DNA of 64,000 bases from Saprospiraceae bacterium (GTDB taxonomy: Bacteria; Bacteroidota; Bacteroidia; Chitinophagales; Saprospiraceae). The notes beneath the pieces were generated by a model. The model searched no databases. It was not told the origin of the DNA and saw nothing but the letters and a program-made list of their open reading frames with translations. Shown here one piece after another: positions 26,832 to 35,228 of this stretch. Position 1 is the stretch's first letter; each line of letters starts with the position of its first letter. The translations under genes were made by a program, and so were the position numbers. The stretch is from NCBI GenBank assembly GCA_021604865.1, contig BQJU01000002.1, forward strand, positions 124,001 to 188,000, in the 5' to 3' direction.

Positions 26832-26845
26832 CCCGGATATCCGGG
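26832..26845. promoter_or_regulatory. 14-bp palindrome upstream of the aldolase gene
   Basis: CCCGGATATCCGGG is exactly self-complementary and sits 20 bases before the TAACTTTG element, in the place of the missing minus-33 TTG. Candidate operator; the binder is unknown. A CCGGATATC half occurs again at 27610-27618 after the gene. Confidence 0.4.
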
Positions 26846-26865
26846 CGTGTCAGGCAAATTAATTG

Positions 26866-26873
26866 TAACTTTG
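26866..26873 (+). promoter_or_regulatory. Promoter of the transaldolase-like gene, TAACTTTG
   Basis: Exact TAnnTTTG match, predicted leader about 40 bases, no TTG at minus-33. Confidence 0.55.
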
Positions 26874-26919
26874 CCCTGATTTTTGAACCACCTATTTTCC
26901 ACTAAATAAGACTCATTTT

Positions 26920-27594
26920 ATGAAGTTTTTCATTGATACGGCCAGCCTTGATCAGATCAAGGAGGCAAAAGACTTAGGAATTCTGGATGGAGTAACGACG
27001 AATCCATCGTTGATGGCCAAGGAAGGCATTTCCGGCCTTGACAATATTTATAAACACTATCAAGCCATTTGCAAAATTGTAGACGGTGATGTGAGTGCTG
27101 AAGTTATTTCCACTGATTTTGAAGGCATTATGAAAGAAGGTAAAATGCTGGCTGATCTCGCAGAAAATATCGTGGTAAAAGTGCCGATGATCAGAGATGG
27201 GATTAAAGCAATCAGCCGTTTTACAGAAATCGGTATACGCACCAATTGCACCCTGGTTTTTTCAGCCGGGCAGGCTATTCTTGCTGCTAAGGCAGGTGCT
27301 ACCTATCTTTCTCCTTTTATCGGACGGGTAGACGATATTACCTGGGATGGTGTTGGACTGATCCGGGAGATTGCAGAAATTTATGCCATTCAAGGCTATG
27401 ATACGGAAATCCTGGCGGCATCGATCCGCAATGCCAAACACATTGTTGATTCAGCTTTGGCTGGTGCTGATGTGGTGACTTGTCCGCTGTCTTCAATTCT
27501 GGGATTGCTTAAACACCCGTTAACAGATATCGGCTTGGCAAACTTCCTTGCTGATCACCAGAAGGCAAATGAAAAGGCAATGGCGACAAAATAG
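26920..27594 (+). CDS. fsa: Transaldolase / fructose-6-phosphate aldolase, short subfamily
   Basis: A 224-residue class I aldolase of the small TalB-like (TalC/FSA) group. The opening MKFFIDTASLDQIKEAKDLGILDGVTTNPSL is diagnostic, the Schiff-base lysine is in VVKVPMI (~residue 87), and the FIGRVDDI (~133) and ADVVTCPLSSILGLLKHPLTDIG (~187-209) motifs are present. In most bacteria this short form works as a transaldolase of the pentose phosphate pathway; sequence alone does not separate it from fructose-6-phosphate aldolase. Monocistronic, with its own promoter. Confidence 0.92.
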   Translation: MKFFIDTASLDQIKEAKDLGILDGVTTNPSLMAKEGISGLDNIYKHYQAICKIVDGDVSAEVISTDFEGIMKEGKMLADLAENIVVKVPMIRDGIKAISRFTEIGIRTNCTLVFSAGQAILAAKAGATYLSPFIGRVDDITWDGVGLIREIAEIYAIQGYDTEILAASIRNAKHIVDSALAGADVVTCPLSSILGLLKHPLTDIGLANFLADHQKANEKAMATK

Positions 27595-27723
27595 ACTTGG
27601 CAACGCCTGCCGGATATCAAGAGATTAAGTGCATGTTTGGAAGGCTAAATTCAAAGGCTTTTGTTCAACTCCGCAGGGAAAACAAAACGATAATTGTTAT
27701 TTAATCACAAAAAAAATGTCAGG

Positions 27724-27731
27724 TAAGTTTG
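27724..27731 (+). promoter_or_regulatory. Promoter element TAAGTTTG overlapping the 5' end of the HsdR-N gene
   Basis: Exact TAnnTTTG match. It overlaps the first possible start codon TTG (27729), placing the transcript start near 27736 inside the open frame. Confidence 0.45.
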
Positions 27732-28190
27732 CTGATTACATTGCCATTTCCAGATTACAGGTCTAATTTAAAGCTCAAACAGTACCAAGGTAAACGCTGG
27801 ATATTTGATCCTATCCGAACTCAATGGATGGTATTACAACCAGAGGAATTGGTCCGGCAGTTGGTCGTCCAATATTTATTATCGGAAAAAGGGTTTAATC
27901 AAAATCGCATCGCTTTGGAGAGGGGTCTAACCGTAAATGGCCTGGCCAAGCGATGCGATATTCTTATATATAACCAGGCGATGAATCCTTTTTTGTTAGT
28001 GGAGTGTAAGGCCCCTTCTGTAAAGATCACCCAGGAAGTTTTTCGGCAGATAGCCATTTATAACCTGCCCCTCAATGTCCCCTTTCTATTGGTTACAAAC
28101 GGTGTAGACACTTACTGTTGCGAAATGGACTACGATCAACGTACATTTAAATTTCTTGCGGCCATTCCTGATTATCCTTCTAGTTTTTAA
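27729..28190 (+). CDS. Stand-alone HsdR N-terminal-like PD-(D/E)xK domain protein
   Basis: A 153-residue protein matching the N-terminal nuclease domain of type I restriction subunit R, without helicase or specificity parts. The PD-(D/E)xK core is intact: E64, D77 in RCDILIYN and E92-x-K94 in LLVECKAP, then QIAIYNLPLNVPFLLVTNG. No HsdM or HsdS is nearby, and such solitary copies are common in Bacteroidota with unknown role; DNA repair or replication rather than restriction is possible. The frame has no ATG: stop at 27702, then TTG 27729, ATT 27735 or TTG 27741 as candidate starts. A later start is favoured because the promoter overlaps the first. Confidence 0.8.
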   Translation: MLITLPFPDYRSNLKLKQYQGKRWIFDPIRTQWMVLQPEELVRQLVVQYLLSEKGFNQNRIALERGLTVNGLAKRCDILIYNQAMNPFLLVECKAPSVKITQEVFRQIAIYNLPLNVPFLLVTNGVDTYCCEMDYDQRTFKFLAAIPDYPSSF

Positions 28191-28233
28191 AATTATCCAC
28201 TGCCGATACATCGTTTCTAATGGTAAGAATTGT

Positions 28234-28241
28234 TAATTTTG
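28234..28241 (+). promoter_or_regulatory. Promoter of the threonine degradation operon, TAATTTTG
   Basis: Exact TAnnTTTG match; predicted leader about 80 bases before the ATG at 28327. Confidence 0.45.
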
Positions 28242-28326
28242 ACCGCCAAATTCAGACATGGCCGTTTTATTTTTTAAGGAACTATGACAAAGAAGCGCTC
28301 ATGTCTACTGCTCTAACCAACTTATT

Positions 28327-29286
28327 ATGAAAAAAGAAACAATCCTCATTATTGGGGCTAACGGTCAGATTGGTTCGGTGCTGACAGAAACCTTAAGGGA
28401 ATCTCTGGGAAGGGACAAAGTCATTGCTACAGACATTAAAAAACCAACGGAAGAGACCGGGCCATTCGAGTTGTTGGACATTCTTGATAAAGCGCAACTC
28501 CATAAGCTGATACGCAAGTACAAGGTCCGTCAAATCTATCACCTTGCTGCTATCCTTTCTGCCAAAGGAGAACAAAATCCAAAAATGGCCTGGGATGTGA
28601 ATATGGTTGGACTGTTTAATGTATTGGAACTAGCCAAAGAGGAGAAACTAAAAGTCTTTTTCCCCAGTTCCATAGCCGTTTTTGGCAGCCATACTCCTCA
28701 ACAGAATACACCCCAGGAAACCATTCTACAACCGGAAACAGTGTATGGAATCAGCAAAGTATCCGGCGAACTCTGGTGCCAATATTACTTCAACAAATAT
28801 GGGGTCGATGTTCGCTCGGTGCGTTATCCAGGCATCATTGGGTATCAATCAATGCCCGGAGGAGGCACCACGGATTATGCGGTTGAAATCTTCCATTATG
28901 CAGTACAAGGTATACCATACACCTGTTTTCTCAAATCGGATACGGAACTTCCCATGCTCTATATGGAAGATGCTATTAAGGCAACCCTTGAAGTGATGGA
29001 CTGTGCATCAGATAAATTGAGTGTTCGTACCAGTTACAACCTGGCAGGCATGAGTTTTACACCAGCACAATTGGGTGACGCCATCAAAAAATGGATTCCA
29101 CAGTTCGAGCTGAGTTATGAACCCGATTTTCGCCAGGAAATAGCTGAAGGATGGCCAGGGAGTATCGATGATCAGGTAGCGAGAAAAGATTGGGGTTGGC
29201 AACCGGCATTTGATCTGGAAAAAATGACGAAAGACATGATTCAAAAATTGGGTAAGAAATACCGCAAAGAAAATGTTTTTGCCTAA
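28327..29286 (+). CDS. tdh: L-threonine 3-dehydrogenase, SDR type
   Basis: A 319-residue NAD-dependent extended SDR. IIGANGQIGSVL (residues 8-19) binds NAD; the catalytic pair Y140-x3-K144 lies in TVYGISKVSGELW; RYPGIIGYQSMPGGGTTDYAVEIF is the substrate-domain signature of short-chain threonine dehydrogenases as in Flavobacterium and animals, distinct from the zinc enzyme of E. coli. It oxidises threonine to 2-amino-3-ketobutyrate. The gene 26 bases downstream encodes the enzyme that cleaves that unstable product, which strongly supports the assignment over other epimerases. Confidence 0.93.
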   Translation: MKKETILIIGANGQIGSVLTETLRESLGRDKVIATDIKKPTEETGPFELLDILDKAQLHKLIRKYKVRQIYHLAAILSAKGEQNPKMAWDVNMVGLFNVLELAKEEKLKVFFPSSIAVFGSHTPQQNTPQETILQPETVYGISKVSGELWCQYYFNKYGVDVRSVRYPGIIGYQSMPGGGTTDYAVEIFHYAVQGIPYTCFLKSDTELPMLYMEDAIKATLEVMDCASDKLSVRTSYNLAGMSFTPAQLGDAIKKWIPQFELSYEPDFRQEIAEGWPGSIDDQVARKDWGWQPAFDLEKMTKDMIQKLGKKYRKENVFA

Positions 29287-29312
29287 AAATTTGTATTAAA
29301 ATCCAATAAGAT

Positions 29313-30503
29313 ATGTTTCAAAACGTAAAACCCGCTTTACAAAAAGAGGTCGAAGAAATCCGCAATGCCGGATTGTATAAAGAAGAACGCATTATTGTGA
29401 GTCCACAGTCGGCAGAAATCAAAACGGACAAAGGGCTGGAAGTGCTTAACTTTTGTGCCAATAATTACCTAGGTTTATCCGCTCATCCGGAAGTCATTCA
29501 GGCTGCCAAGGACACTATTGATTCCCACGGTTTTGGCCTTTCTTCGGTACGATTCATTTGTGGAACCCAGGATATCCACAAGGAACTGGAAGCCAAAATA
29601 GCCGGATTTTTGGGTACGGAAGATGCGATCCTCTATGCCGCGGCATTTGATGCAAATGGTGGTTTGTTTGAACCCTTGCTAACGGCTGAAGATGCCATCA
29701 TTTCCGATGAATTGAACCATGCCTCCATTATCGATGGTATACGCCTGTGCAAGGCTCAACGTTATCGCTACCTGCACAACAACATGGAGGATTTGGAAGC
29801 CAAGTTAAAAGAAGCCCAGGGCGCCCGACGGCGCATGATTGCCACCGATGGTGCATTTTCCATGGATGGCACTATTGCCCAGTTAGACAAAATTTGTGAC
29901 CTGGCAGAACGCTACGATGCCATGGTCATGGTCGATGAATGTCATTCTACCGGATTTATGGGGAAAACCGGACGGGGAACGCATGAATACCGCAATGTTA
30001 TGGGCCGGATCGACATTATCACGGGCACTTTTGGTAAGGCATTGGGAGGAGCATCCGGTGGATTTACTGCCGCAAAAAAGGAAATTGTAGAGGTTTTGCG
30101 CCAACGCAGCCGCCCTTATTTATTTTCCAACACGGTAGCCCCATCCATTGTTGGTGCTTCCATCAAAGTTGTCGACCTGCTGTCTTCAAGTACTACACTG
30201 CGTGATAAACTGGAAAGTAATACCCGCTATTTCCGTAAGGCAATGACCGCAGCGGGTTTTGATATTATTCCCGGAGAACATCCCATTGTCCCAGTGATGC
30301 TGTATGATGCACCCCTTTCTCAAAAATTTGCCAACCGCTTGCTGGAAGAAGGCATTTATGTGATCGGCTTTTTCTTTCCGGTGGTTCCTAAGGGCAAAGC
30401 CAGAATCCGGGTACAGGTTTCTGCCGGCCATGAGCGGGAACATCTGGAAAAAGCAGTGGCTGCCTTTACCAAGGTGGGAAAGGAATTGGGGGTAATTGCA
30501 TAG
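29313..30503 (+). CDS. kbl: Glycine C-acetyltransferase (2-amino-3-ketobutyrate CoA ligase)
   Basis: A 396-residue PLP enzyme of the alpha-oxoamine synthase family. It cleaves 2-amino-3-ketobutyrate with CoA to glycine and acetyl-CoA. Motifs: [16 protein letters not shown] (~residue 47), [32 protein letters not shown] (~212-227) and the PLP lysine K242 in [14 protein letters not shown]. Length and start ([26 protein letters not shown]) match Kbl rather than BioF or HemA. Second gene of the tdh-kbl operon; together they turn threonine into glycine plus acetyl-CoA. Confidence 0.95.
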   Translation: MFQNVKPALQKEVEEIRNAGLYKEERIIVSPQSAEIKTDKGLEVLNFCANNYLGLSAHPEVIQAAKDTIDSHGFGLSSVRFICGTQDIHKELEAKIAGFLGTEDAILYAAAFDANGGLFEPLLTAEDAIISDELNHASIIDGIRLCKAQRYRYLHNNMEDLEAKLKEAQGARRRMIATDGAFSMDGTIAQLDKICDLAERYDAMVMVDECHSTGFMGKTGRGTHEYRNVMGRIDIITGTFGKALGGASGGFTAAKKEIVEVLRQRSRPYLFSNTVAPSIVGASIKVVDLLSSSTTLRDKLESNTRYFRKAMTAAGFDIIPGEHPIVPVMLYDAPLSQKFANRLLEEGIYVIGFFFPVVPKGKARIRVQVSAGHEREHLEKAVAAFTKVGKELGVIA

Positions 30504-30594
30504 GAGAAGGAATAGGTGAAACTTGATACAGTCATATTGACAACGACAAATACACAACTGATACCTGGAATTGGTCTTTCAGGAATTATGTCCC

Positions 30595-30636
30595 ATAAAA
30601 AAAGCCCGGTGATTGTATTTCACCAGGCTTTTTTAT
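30595..30636. terminator. Bidirectional terminator between kbl and the aminotransferase
   Basis: ATAAAAAAAGCC-CGGTGA and TCACC-A-GGCTTTTTTAT pair around TTGTATT, giving an A-run on one side and a T-run on the other, so it ends both converging transcripts. Confidence 0.85.
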
Positions 30637-30654
30637 GAGGTAGCTTAATATTGT

Positions 30655-31863
30655 CTATTTCAATTTAGCCACCGCCTCACCAATACGGCGAATTGCCTCC
30701 CGCAGATCCTGTTCTGAAGCAGCATAAGAAATCCTGAAGCAGTTGTCGGCACCAAAAGCTGATCCTGAGACGACGGCTACGTGGGCATTAAAGAGGATAT
30801 ATTCACAAAAATCATCGGCATTATTCACTTCCGTTTTTCCATCGCTTGTGCCAAAATAATGGGTGATATTCGGAAAAATATAGAAAGCTCCTTGTGGCCG
30901 GTTGACTTTGAAGCCGGGAATTTTATTCAATAACTCGATAACCATATCACGACGGTGCAAAAAGGCTTTACGCATTTCATGGGTAGGCGTCATATCTGCC
31001 TGTAAGGCATATTCCGCAGCTTTCTGGCCAAAGGCATTAGCTCCGGAGGTAAATTGTCCTTGGATTTTGCCACAAGCTTCTGCAATTTCCAATGGAGCAC
31101 CTATGTATCCCAAACGCCAACCGGTCATAGCAAATCCTTTTGAAAAGCCATTCACCGTTATGGTTCGGTCTTTAACATTGGGAAAGGCACCTATGCTGGC
31201 ATGAGCGCTGGTGAAATTGATGTATTCGTAAATCTCATCGGAAATGATGAAAATATTTTCATGAGCAGCTACTACATCGGCAATAGCCTTCAATTCTTCT
31301 TTTGTATAAACTGATCCTGTAGGATTACAGGGCGAAGAAAAAAGGACGATCTTGGTTCGATCCGTAATGGCCGCTTTTACCTGCGCTGCACTGACTTTGT
31401 AGTCATCGTCAATACCCGCTTTAACCAATACTGGCACACCTCCTGCCAATACAACAATATCAGAGTAAGAAACCCAGTAGGGGGCCAAAATAATGACTTC
31501 ATCTCCTTCGTTAAGCAGCGCCAGTGCCAGATTGGCGATGGATTGCTTGGCACCATTTGAAACGACAATCTGATTGATTTCAAAGTCAAGATTATTGTCC
31601 CGCTTAAATTTGTTCTTAATAGCTTTACGCAATTCTACCAGCCCGGGCACAGGAGTGTATTTTGTAAACCCTTGATCCAAAGCAGCTTTCGCGGCTTCTT
31701 TAATATGATCCGGCGTATCAAAATCCGGTTCCCCCAGACTTAAACTGATAACATCATGCCCCTGCCCTTTGAGGTCGCGGGCCATTTGTGACATTTTGAT
31801 GGTTGCGGACTCCTCCATACGCTGTACGCGCTCGGAAAGTACGGATGTACTGACAACTGACAT
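30655..31863 (-). CDS. aspC: Class I aminotransferase, aspartate aminotransferase type
   Basis: A 402-residue PLP-dependent cytosolic enzyme of the I-gamma/I-beta aspartate aminotransferase group. Features: SLSLGEPDFDTPDHIKEAA (~40-58), YTPVPGLVELRKAI (~69), SSPCNPTGSVYTKEE (~176-190), ISDEIYEYINF and the Schiff-base lysine K242 in NGFSKGFAMTGWRLGY. This pattern fits transfer between aspartate and 2-oxoglutarate, though related enzymes accept aromatic amino acids or prephenate. The in-frame start MSVVSTSVLSERVQRM is usual for the family. Monocistronic. Confidence 0.9.
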   Translation of the reverse strand: MSVVSTSVLSERVQRMEESATIKMSQMARDLKGQGHDVISLSLGEPDFDTPDHIKEAAKAALDQGFTKYTPVPGLVELRKAIKNKFKRDNNLDFEINQIVVSNGAKQSIANLALALLNEGDEVIILAPYWVSYSDIVVLAGGVPVLVKAGIDDDYKVSAAQVKAAITDRTKIVLFSSPCNPTGSVYTKEELKAIADVVAAHENIFIISDEIYEYINFTSAHASIGAFPNVKDRTITVNGFSKGFAMTGWRLGYIGAPLEIAEACGKIQGQFTSGANAFGQKAAEYALQADMTPTHEMRKAFLHRRDMVIELLNKIPGFKVNRPQGAFYIFPNITHYFGTSDGKTEVNNADDFCEYILFNAHVAVVSGSAFGADNCFRISYAASEQDLREAIRRIGEAVAKLK

Positions 31864-32081
31864 GTTGAAAGGATTTTAATCAATAAAACCAAAAAATATT
31901 CAACCGCAAAAGTAGACTTTTTATCAACGATTTGGGATTTGTTTTGAAAATTTGAAAAAAAAAATGAGCCCTTATTGAACAACGGAAGGCTAAAAAAACA
32001 ATTCCTTTGGTCAAACAACCAGGGTGTTCGCCCTAAGTGGGCATTTTTTTCTATCTTTCGCCCCCAAACGGTACACCATAG

Positions 32082-34304
32082 ATGAGTAAGAAAAAGAGCG
32101 TAAAAAAATCGAAAAAACAGGTTAAAGCCACACAAAAACAGGCTGTTTCTACTTCGGTAGAATCCAGCTTTGGTCACGAGGGCTGGAAAACAATAGACAC
32201 TTCAGGAGAGGAGCGTTACCGACTGGCTTTCTGGGCCACTTCTGTTATTGTGCTTTTCCTTATGGTCATTTTGTCTTTAGGTACAGGCATTAATGGGGAT
32301 GATAGTTTTCAGGTAGACTATTCCGAAAAGCTGGTTGATTATTACACCAGTATGGGACAAGATACGGCCGCGCTTAATATAGCGGATGGTAATATGCATT
32401 ATTACGGTGGCTTTTTTGAGGTCATCACTGGTTTTGTCAATCGAGGATTGGGGCTGGATGAATTCACCCCTGCCTATCACAAAGTCCGCCATGTCTTTAT
32501 TGCGCTATTTGGTTTTCTAAGCATGCTTTTTGTTGGTTTGTTAGTGCGAGAAACTGCTGGTTGGCGGGCTGCTTTGCTAGCTCTGCTGCTCTTGCTTTTA
32601 TCCCCAGGTTTTCTGGGGCATTCTCTGATGAATCCAAAAGATATTCCTTTTGCTGCCGGCTTTAGCATGGCGTTGTATTACCTGGTGTTGGTGTTGAGAC
32701 AAATGCCGAAACCTGCCTGGAAACAATTGCTGGGACTAAGTATTGGTGTTGGAATAGCATTAGGAACCAGGGCAGGTGGTCTATTGCTGGTTGCTTATTT
32801 GTTTCTTTTTGCGGCGCTAGATTTCTTGAATCGGGCTGGACTAAAAAACATTGGCACTCATTTTAAAGTGGGGTTACGCTATTTGGCTCACCTGGTGGTC
32901 ATCACTATTATTGGATACCTCATTGCGATCCTTTTCTGGCCAGCAGCTTTGGTATCACCTATAAAGTTACCGCTTGAAGCGCTAGCTGAATTTTCAAAAA
33001 TTGGTACCAGAATCCGTTTATTATTTGAAGGAGATAACGTCATGTCGGATGTTACACCATGGTATTATGCGATCAGCTGGATCGGATTGACGGTTCCTCT
33101 TTTTACACTGGCTGGATTGATTGGCGGCCTGGTATTGCTTCGGAAAATGGTTCAGCAGTACTCCGTGATTCCGGTCGCGTTGGTTTTCTTTGCGGCTATT
33201 TTCCCGGTCTTTTATGTTATAATAAAGGATTCCAGCTTGCATGATGGTTGGAGGCATTTAACCTTCGTTTATCCACCAATGGTTGCCGCAGCTACCTTAT
33301 TTTGGGTGACACTTGAAAAAACATTCGAAAATAGACGGAATATCAAATATGCCATCTGGGGTATTTTGGCGCTATTAATGCTGGAACCCGCTATTTTTAT
33401 CGCCAGAAACCCGCACTATTCCTACGTTTATTTTAATCCCATTGCAGGAGGAGTAAGTGGTGCATTTGGGTCTTATGAAACGGATTATTGGGGCATTAGT
33501 GTCAAACAAGCCATTGACTGGATGGAAGAAGAAAATATTATTGGTGACAATGTCCAGGATACCGTGGTCATTGCCACTACCTTTTATTATAATGTAAGCC
33601 GACAGTTGGGTAGTTCTTATCGCGATCGGGTAAAAGTAAAATATGTTCGTTTCAATGAACGATACACCCAGGATTGGCAATACGGTATTTTTCCTTCGCG
33701 GTTTTTCCGGGGTCCTCATTTACGGGCAGGTACATGGCCCAATAGTAAAACCATAAAAGTGGTTCGCGCCAATGGGACACCACTATTGGCTATTGAAAAG
33801 GATACAGAGGGATTTGCTTATGCTGGCGAAAAGGCTTCTAAAGAAAACAATTGGCAAGTAGCAGTGGAGGCTTTCGCTCAGGAATTAAAATTACATCCGG
33901 ATAATGAGTTGGCCTGGTTGGGTGCAGCAAAAGCTTACTTAAATGCCGGAGATATTAATCAGGCAATTACTTCGAGCCAACAAGCCCTCAGTGTCGCACC
34001 GGAAAATGAAACAGCTTATTTTTACCTCGGTGTAGGCCAGTTGAATAAACAGGATTTGAATGCTGCCATGGCGACTTTTGTAAAGCTATTGGAGATCAAT
34101 CCCGACAATTCAGGAGCCTATTATTATCTGGCTTTGATCCATGAACAAAGAGGGGAGGACGCACAGGCACTTCGAAACGCATTATTGGCTGTTGAGAAAA
34201 ATCCACGTTTTAAAAATGCGTACCTTTTAGTTGCCAGGCTTTACGAAAAACAAGGCGATAGTCAAAATGCTGCCCGTTACCAACAGGCAGCTTCAAGGTT
34301 CTAA
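32082..34304 (+). CDS. Polytopic GT-C-like membrane protein with C-terminal TPR repeats
   Basis: A 740-residue inner-membrane protein. After a Lys-rich cytoplasmic head (residues 1-35) and a first membrane helix (~50-68), the loop carries GINGDDSFQ (D73-D74), the acidic pair expected in GT-C/GT39-type glycosyltransferases. HSLMNPKDIPFAAGF follows, then about ten more hydrophobic helices to residue ~460. Residues ~590-735 are three to four TPR repeats (LAWLGAAKAYLNAGDINQAI, TAYFYLGVGQLNKQDLNAAM, GAYYYLALIHEQRGEDAQAL). Predicted to use a lipid-linked sugar and to mannosylate or glycosylate an envelope target; substrate unknown. A promoter-like TATCTTTC lies at 32051-32058. Confidence 0.72.
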   Translation: MSKKKSVKKSKKQVKATQKQAVSTSVESSFGHEGWKTIDTSGEERYRLAFWATSVIVLFLMVILSLGTGINGDDSFQVDYSEKLVDYYTSMGQDTAALNIADGNMHYYGGFFEVITGFVNRGLGLDEFTPAYHKVRHVFIALFGFLSMLFVGLLVRETAGWRAALLALLLLLLSPGFLGHSLMNPKDIPFAAGFSMALYYLVLVLRQMPKPAWKQLLGLSIGVGIALGTRAGGLLLVAYLFLFAALDFLNRAGLKNIGTHFKVGLRYLAHLVVITIIGYLIAILFWPAALVSPIKLPLEALAEFSKIGTRIRLLFEGDNVMSDVTPWYYAISWIGLTVPLFTLAGLIGGLVLLRKMVQQYSVIPVALVFFAAIFPVFYVIIKDSSLHDGWRHLTFVYPPMVAAATLFWVTLEKTFENRRNIKYAIWGILALLMLEPAIFIARNPHYSYVYFNPIAGGVSGAFGSYETDYWGISVKQAIDWMEEENIIGDNVQDTVVIATTFYYNVSRQLGSSYRDRVKVKYVRFNERYTQDWQYGIFPSRFFRGPHLRAGTWPNSKTIKVVRANGTPLLAIEKDTEGFAYAGEKASKENNWQVAVEAFAQELKLHPDNELAWLGAAKAYLNAGDINQAITSSQQALSVAPENETAYFYLGVGQLNKQDLNAAMATFVKLLEINPDNSGAYYYLALIHEQRGEDAQALRNALLAVEKNPRFKNAYLLVARLYEKQGDSQNAARYQQAASRF

Positions 34305-34411
34305 TTTGATCAATTACGGAGTCAAGAAGCATAACCAAAAACGATAATATGCAGCTTTTGTCTATTGTTTTGAATTGACTTCAAGTCAGAAAATCTGTCA
34401 AGGAACGAATT

Positions 34412-34419
34412 TAAATTTG
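34412..34419 (+). promoter_or_regulatory. Minus-7 element TAAATTTG two bases before the methyltransferase ATG
   Basis: Exact TAnnTTTG match ending at 34419; the ATG is at 34422. If used, the transcript would begin at or just inside the start codon. No TTG at the usual spacing, so it may also be chance in AT-rich DNA. Confidence 0.35.
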
Positions 34420-34421
34420 TT

Positions 34422-35222
34422 ATGAATTATAAATTATTAATCCCTACCTATCGGAACCGTTTCCGCTTTATTCGGGAAAGTTTGACTCAATTCGAGGATA
34501 AATCTACTTTGAAAAAGGTCCTCAATCTAGGCACGGGAGAAGGCGATTACGACGCAATGATAGCCGGCTATTGTGATCAATTGACCTCCTGTGATATCAA
34601 TGAAGAGGATATTGCTTTCGCAAGAGAACTCAACAAAGAGGTAGAAAATATAGAATACCGGGTGGAAAATGCTTTGAAACTCAGCTTTCCAGATAATTAT
34701 TTCGACTTGATTATCTCAGTAGATGTAATCGAGCATGTGGGTGATCCCGAGAAAATGATGGATGAAATTACGCGGGTTTTAAAACCGGGAGGCATACTCA
34801 TGATCACATTCCCCTCCCTCAAGTTTCCGATTACCTACGATCCCATAAATCGCATCCTGAGTACTTTCTCTACAAAGAAAATATCGCAGGGCGCTTATGC
34901 CTTTGGTCATGAATATCTGATCGATCCGGTTAAATTTAGGGAGTGGACCAGTATTCGACAATTTAAGGTGGTGCGGGAAAGAAACCTAAGTGGTTATTTG
35001 ATTGCGCTACTGGAAATGTATTGGACAGGCCTGGTGCAGAAACTCTTCAAAGCCAATTCGGATAACTTACCTGGTCAGGAAACCAAACAGATAAGTTTGC
35101 GACCTTCAAAAAGTGAACCCTGGTTAACCCGGATCACAGATGGGCTCATTAATTTTGATCACACTCTATTTAACAAAACCAAGCATTCTGTTGGGAAAGG
35201 GTTTATAATACAAAAGCAATAA
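34422..35222 (+). CDS. Class I SAM-dependent methyltransferase
   Basis: A 266-residue Rossmann-fold methyltransferase (Methyltransf_11/25 type). Motif I VLNLGTGEGDYDAM (residues ~33-46) binds SAM; the acidic motif II is in LTSCDINEEDIAFA (~65), motif III around VENALKLSFPDNYFDLIISVDVIEHVGDPEKMMDEI and post-III VLKPGGILMITFP. The C-terminal ~100 residues contain a hydrophobic segment (GYLIALLEMYWTGLVQKLF) as in enzymes acting on lipids, quinones or cell-envelope sugars; the substrate is not determinable. Six bases before the carboxylase gene, so co-transcribed with it. Confidence 0.82.
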   Translation: MNYKLLIPTYRNRFRFIRESLTQFEDKSTLKKVLNLGTGEGDYDAMIAGYCDQLTSCDINEEDIAFARELNKEVENIEYRVENALKLSFPDNYFDLIISVDVIEHVGDPEKMMDEITRVLKPGGILMITFPSLKFPITYDPINRILSTFSTKKISQGAYAFGHEYLIDPVKFREWTSIRQFKVVRERNLSGYLIALLEMYWTGLVQKLFKANSDNLPGQETKQISLRPSKSEPWLTRITDGLINFDHTLFNKTKHSVGKGFIIQKQ

Positions 35223-35228
35223 TTTGCC

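Noticed and set aside
27716-27766. Short ATG frame MSGKFADYIAISRLQV upstream of the HsdR-N gene
   Set aside because: Sixteen codons in another frame, overlapping the promoter box; not conserved-looking.
27729-28190. Possible type I restriction-modification system
   Set aside because: Only the HsdR N-terminal domain is present; no HsdM, HsdS or helicase motif nearby.
28283-28315. Ten-codon frame MTKKRSCLLLL before tdh, considered as a leader peptide
   Set aside because: Leu-rich rather than Thr-rich, no attenuator hairpins nearby; not supported.
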